Source: AC-32 sp035455445 (GTDB lineage: Bacteria; Actinomycetota; Thermoleophilia; Gaiellales; Gaiellaceae). Taken from it: a stretch of 14,336 nt of DNA. Shown piece by piece: positions 13,110 to 14,336 of the stretch. Each line of letters starts with the position of its first letter. Within the stretch, counting starts at the first letter, position 1. The stretch lies in assembly GCA_035455445.1 (NCBI GenBank), contig DATIFC010000019.1:1-14336 (forward strand). Direction: 5' to 3'. The translations under genes were made by a program, and so were the position numbers. Under the pieces are notes generated by a model. It searched no databases and was not told where the DNA came from. It saw only the letters and a list, made by a program, of their open reading frames with translations.

Positions 13110-13299
13110 CGTTCCTCCTTCGGGTCTTTGCACAGAGAGCGTCGCCGCCGCCGAGGGACGCCGCATCGGGCCGCACGCTGCCCCGGCTTCCGTAGTAGGC
13201 CGCAGGCGCGATCGGCATCCGACCGGATGCCGCGCTCCCGGGGCGCCCGTGACCATCGGCCCAGGTGTCGTCCGCCGGCACCCGCCGAAAGGAGCCGAG
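13110..13299. promoter_or_regulatory. Divergent promoter region of usp and the P-loop gene
   Basis: 190 bp between ATG 13109 (minus) and ATG 13300 (plus). It holds the usp ribosome binding site, the degenerate CGGGTCTTTGCA at 13121-13132, a 20-bp palindromic element at 13213-13232 and AAAGGAG (13288-13294), the ribosome binding site of the plus-strand gene. No clear -10/-35 pair could be picked by eye. Confidence 0.4.
13213..13232. repeat. Perfect 9+2+9 palindrome, candidate operator
   Basis: CGGCATCCG and its complement CGGATGCCG are separated by AC. The element lies 67 bp upstream of the plus-strand start and about 100 bp upstream of the usp start. The size and near-symmetry suit a dimeric DNA-binding protein such as a NarL-type regulator. 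It could also form a small hairpin. No second copy was seen in the window. Confidence 0.4.
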
Positions 13300-14336
13300 A
13301 TGCGCAAGGTGATCATCATGGGAGCCGGAGGGCGCGACTTCCACAACTTCAACGTCGTCTACCGGGACGACCCGAGCACCGAGGTCGTCGCCTTCACGGC
13401 CGCCCAGATCCCGGGCATCGACGACCGGCGCTACCCGCCAGCGCTCGCGGGCCCGCGATACCCCGACGGGATCCCGATCAGGCCCGAGCTGGCGCTGACG
13501 GAGCTGATCAGGGGCGAGTGGGCCGACGAGGTCGTGCTCGCCTACTCGGACCTCTCGCACGAAGAGGTGATGCACAAGGCGTCGACGGCGCTCGCCGCGG
13601 GCGCGGACTTCCGGCTGCTCGGCCCCGAGTCGACGATGCTGCGCAGCAAGAAGCCGGTGATCGCGGTCTGCGCCGTCCGCACCGGGAGCGGCAAGAGCCA
13701 GACGAGCCGGCGGGTCGGGCGGATCCTCCTCGACGCCGGCCTGAAGGTCGCCCTCGTGCGCCATCCGATGCCGTACGGCGACCTGGAGGCGATGCGCGTA
13801 CAGCGCTTCGCGACGCTCGAGGACATCGATGCGTCCGGCCCGACCATCGAGGAGCGCGAGGAGTACGAGGCGCCGGTCGCGATGGGCATGGTCGTGTACG
13901 CCGGCGTCGACTACGCCGCGATCCTGGAGCAGGCCGAGCGTGAGGCCGACGTGATCGTCTGGGACGGCGGCAACAACGACTTCTCGTTCTTCCGGCCCGA
14001 CCTGACGATCGAGGTCGTCGACCCGCTCCGGGCGGGGCACGAGCTGAAGTACCACCCGGGCGAGACGAATCTGCGAATGGCCGACGCCGTGGTCGTCAAC
14101 AAGATCGACTCGGCGAGCGCCGACCAGGTCGAGCGCGTCCTCGCGGACGTCGCCTCGGTCAACCCGCTCCTGACGGTGGTCAAGGCGAGCTCGCCCGTCA
14201 CGCTCGACGAGGGGCCCTCGCTCGCCGGCAGGGCCGTGCTGGTCGTCGAGGACGGCCCGACGATCACGCACGGCGGGCTGCCGTTCGGCGCGGGCACGGT
14301 CGCCGCGCAGGCGGCGGGAGCGCCGATTCGCGTCGA
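13300..14336 (+). CDS. Cyclic 2,3-diphosphoglycerate synthetase-like P-loop protein, 3' end outside window
   Basis: ATG 13300 with AAAGGAG 5 nt upstream. 345 complete codons are present and the frame is still open at the right edge; the family runs to roughly 450 residues. The N-terminal Rossmann-like part begins RKVIIMGAGGRDFHNFN (2-18). Then a P-loop AVRTGSGKSQ (125-134), WDGGNNDFSFF (221-231) and NKID (267-270, the G4-type base-recognition motif) give a GTPase-like nucleotide-binding core. The archaeal founding member closes 2,3-diphosphoglycerate to its cyclic form with ATP. Most bacterial relatives have no demonstrated function, so cyclic-diphosphoglycerate synthesis here is only a possibility. 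It is divergent from the second stress protein gene across 190 bp containing a palindrome, which suggests joint control. Confidence 0.88.
   Translation, partial: MRKVIIMGAGGRDFHNFNVVYRDDPSTEVVAFTAAQIPGIDDRRYPPALAGPRYPDGIPIRPELALTELIRGEWADEVVLAYSDLSHEEVMHKASTALAAGADFRLLGPESTMLRSKKPVIAVCAVRTGSGKSQTSRRVGRILLDAGLKVALVRHPMPYGDLEAMRVQRFATLEDIDASGPTIEEREEYEAPVAMGMVVYAGVDYAAILEQAEREADVIVWDGGNNDFSFFRPDLTIEVVDPLRAGHELKYHPGETNLRMADAVVVNKIDSASADQVERVLADVASVNPLLTVVKASSPVTLDEGPSLAGRAVLVVEDGPTITHGGLPFGAGTVAAQAAGAPIRV

Noticed and set aside
12496..14271. Open frame of 591 codons on the minus strand
   Set aside because: It lies opposite the P-loop gene and the second usp gene, both with recognisable motifs and ribosome binding sites. 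Its Arg/Asp/His-rich translation is typical antisense noise in GC-rich DNA.

Overview
The window is very GC-rich, with G or C at almost every third codon position, short intergenic gaps, frequent GTG starts and 4-base start/stop overlaps. Gene content (DevS-like two-component system, several universal stress proteins, an acyl-CoA synthetase with an N-terminal acetyltransferase domain, phosphoketolase) points to an actinobacterium. The style suggests a deep-branching class such as Thermoleophilia, but that placement is an inference. No tRNA, rRNA, CRISPR array, insertion sequence or phage gene was seen.

Left part (1-2778): the first 18 codons of a zinc-type alcohol dehydrogenase run off the left edge on the minus strand. 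Divergent from it are a small NYN/PIN-like nuclease-fold protein, a 55-residue membrane miniprotein and a membrane protein whose reading frame has no ATG, GTG or TTG where its N-terminus should be. It probably starts at a CTG that overlaps the preceding stop codon. Next come two divergent cell-wall enzymes 20 bp apart, an M15 D,D-carboxypeptidase-like protein (minus) and an L,D-transpeptidase (plus), followed by a 100-residue hypothetical protein.

Central minus-strand operon (8808 down to 2775): a GNAT / ADP-forming acyl-CoA synthetase fusion, phosphoketolase (xfp) and a short acetate kinase (ackA), each overlapping the next. Together they would split sugar phosphates to acetyl-phosphate, convert acetyl-phosphate to acetate with ATP gain, and interconvert acetate and acetyl-CoA or control such enzymes by lysine acetylation.

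Right part (8809-14336): divergent from the operon run a universal stress protein, a GAF-GAF histidine kinase whose first GAF domain carries the haem-pocket residues of mycobacterial DevS, and its NarL-type response regulator, closed by a strong hairpin terminator. Converging on these are a two-TM membrane protein of unknown function and a second universal stress protein. The window ends in a partial gene for a P-loop protein of the cyclic 2,3-diphosphoglycerate synthetase family.

Read as a whole, positions 2775 to 14336 look like a hypoxia / energy-limitation island: a probable gas or redox sensor, stress proteins and an ATP-yielding fermentative acetate route side by side. Shared regulation is a hypothesis, supported by arrangement and one weak repeated intergenic motif.
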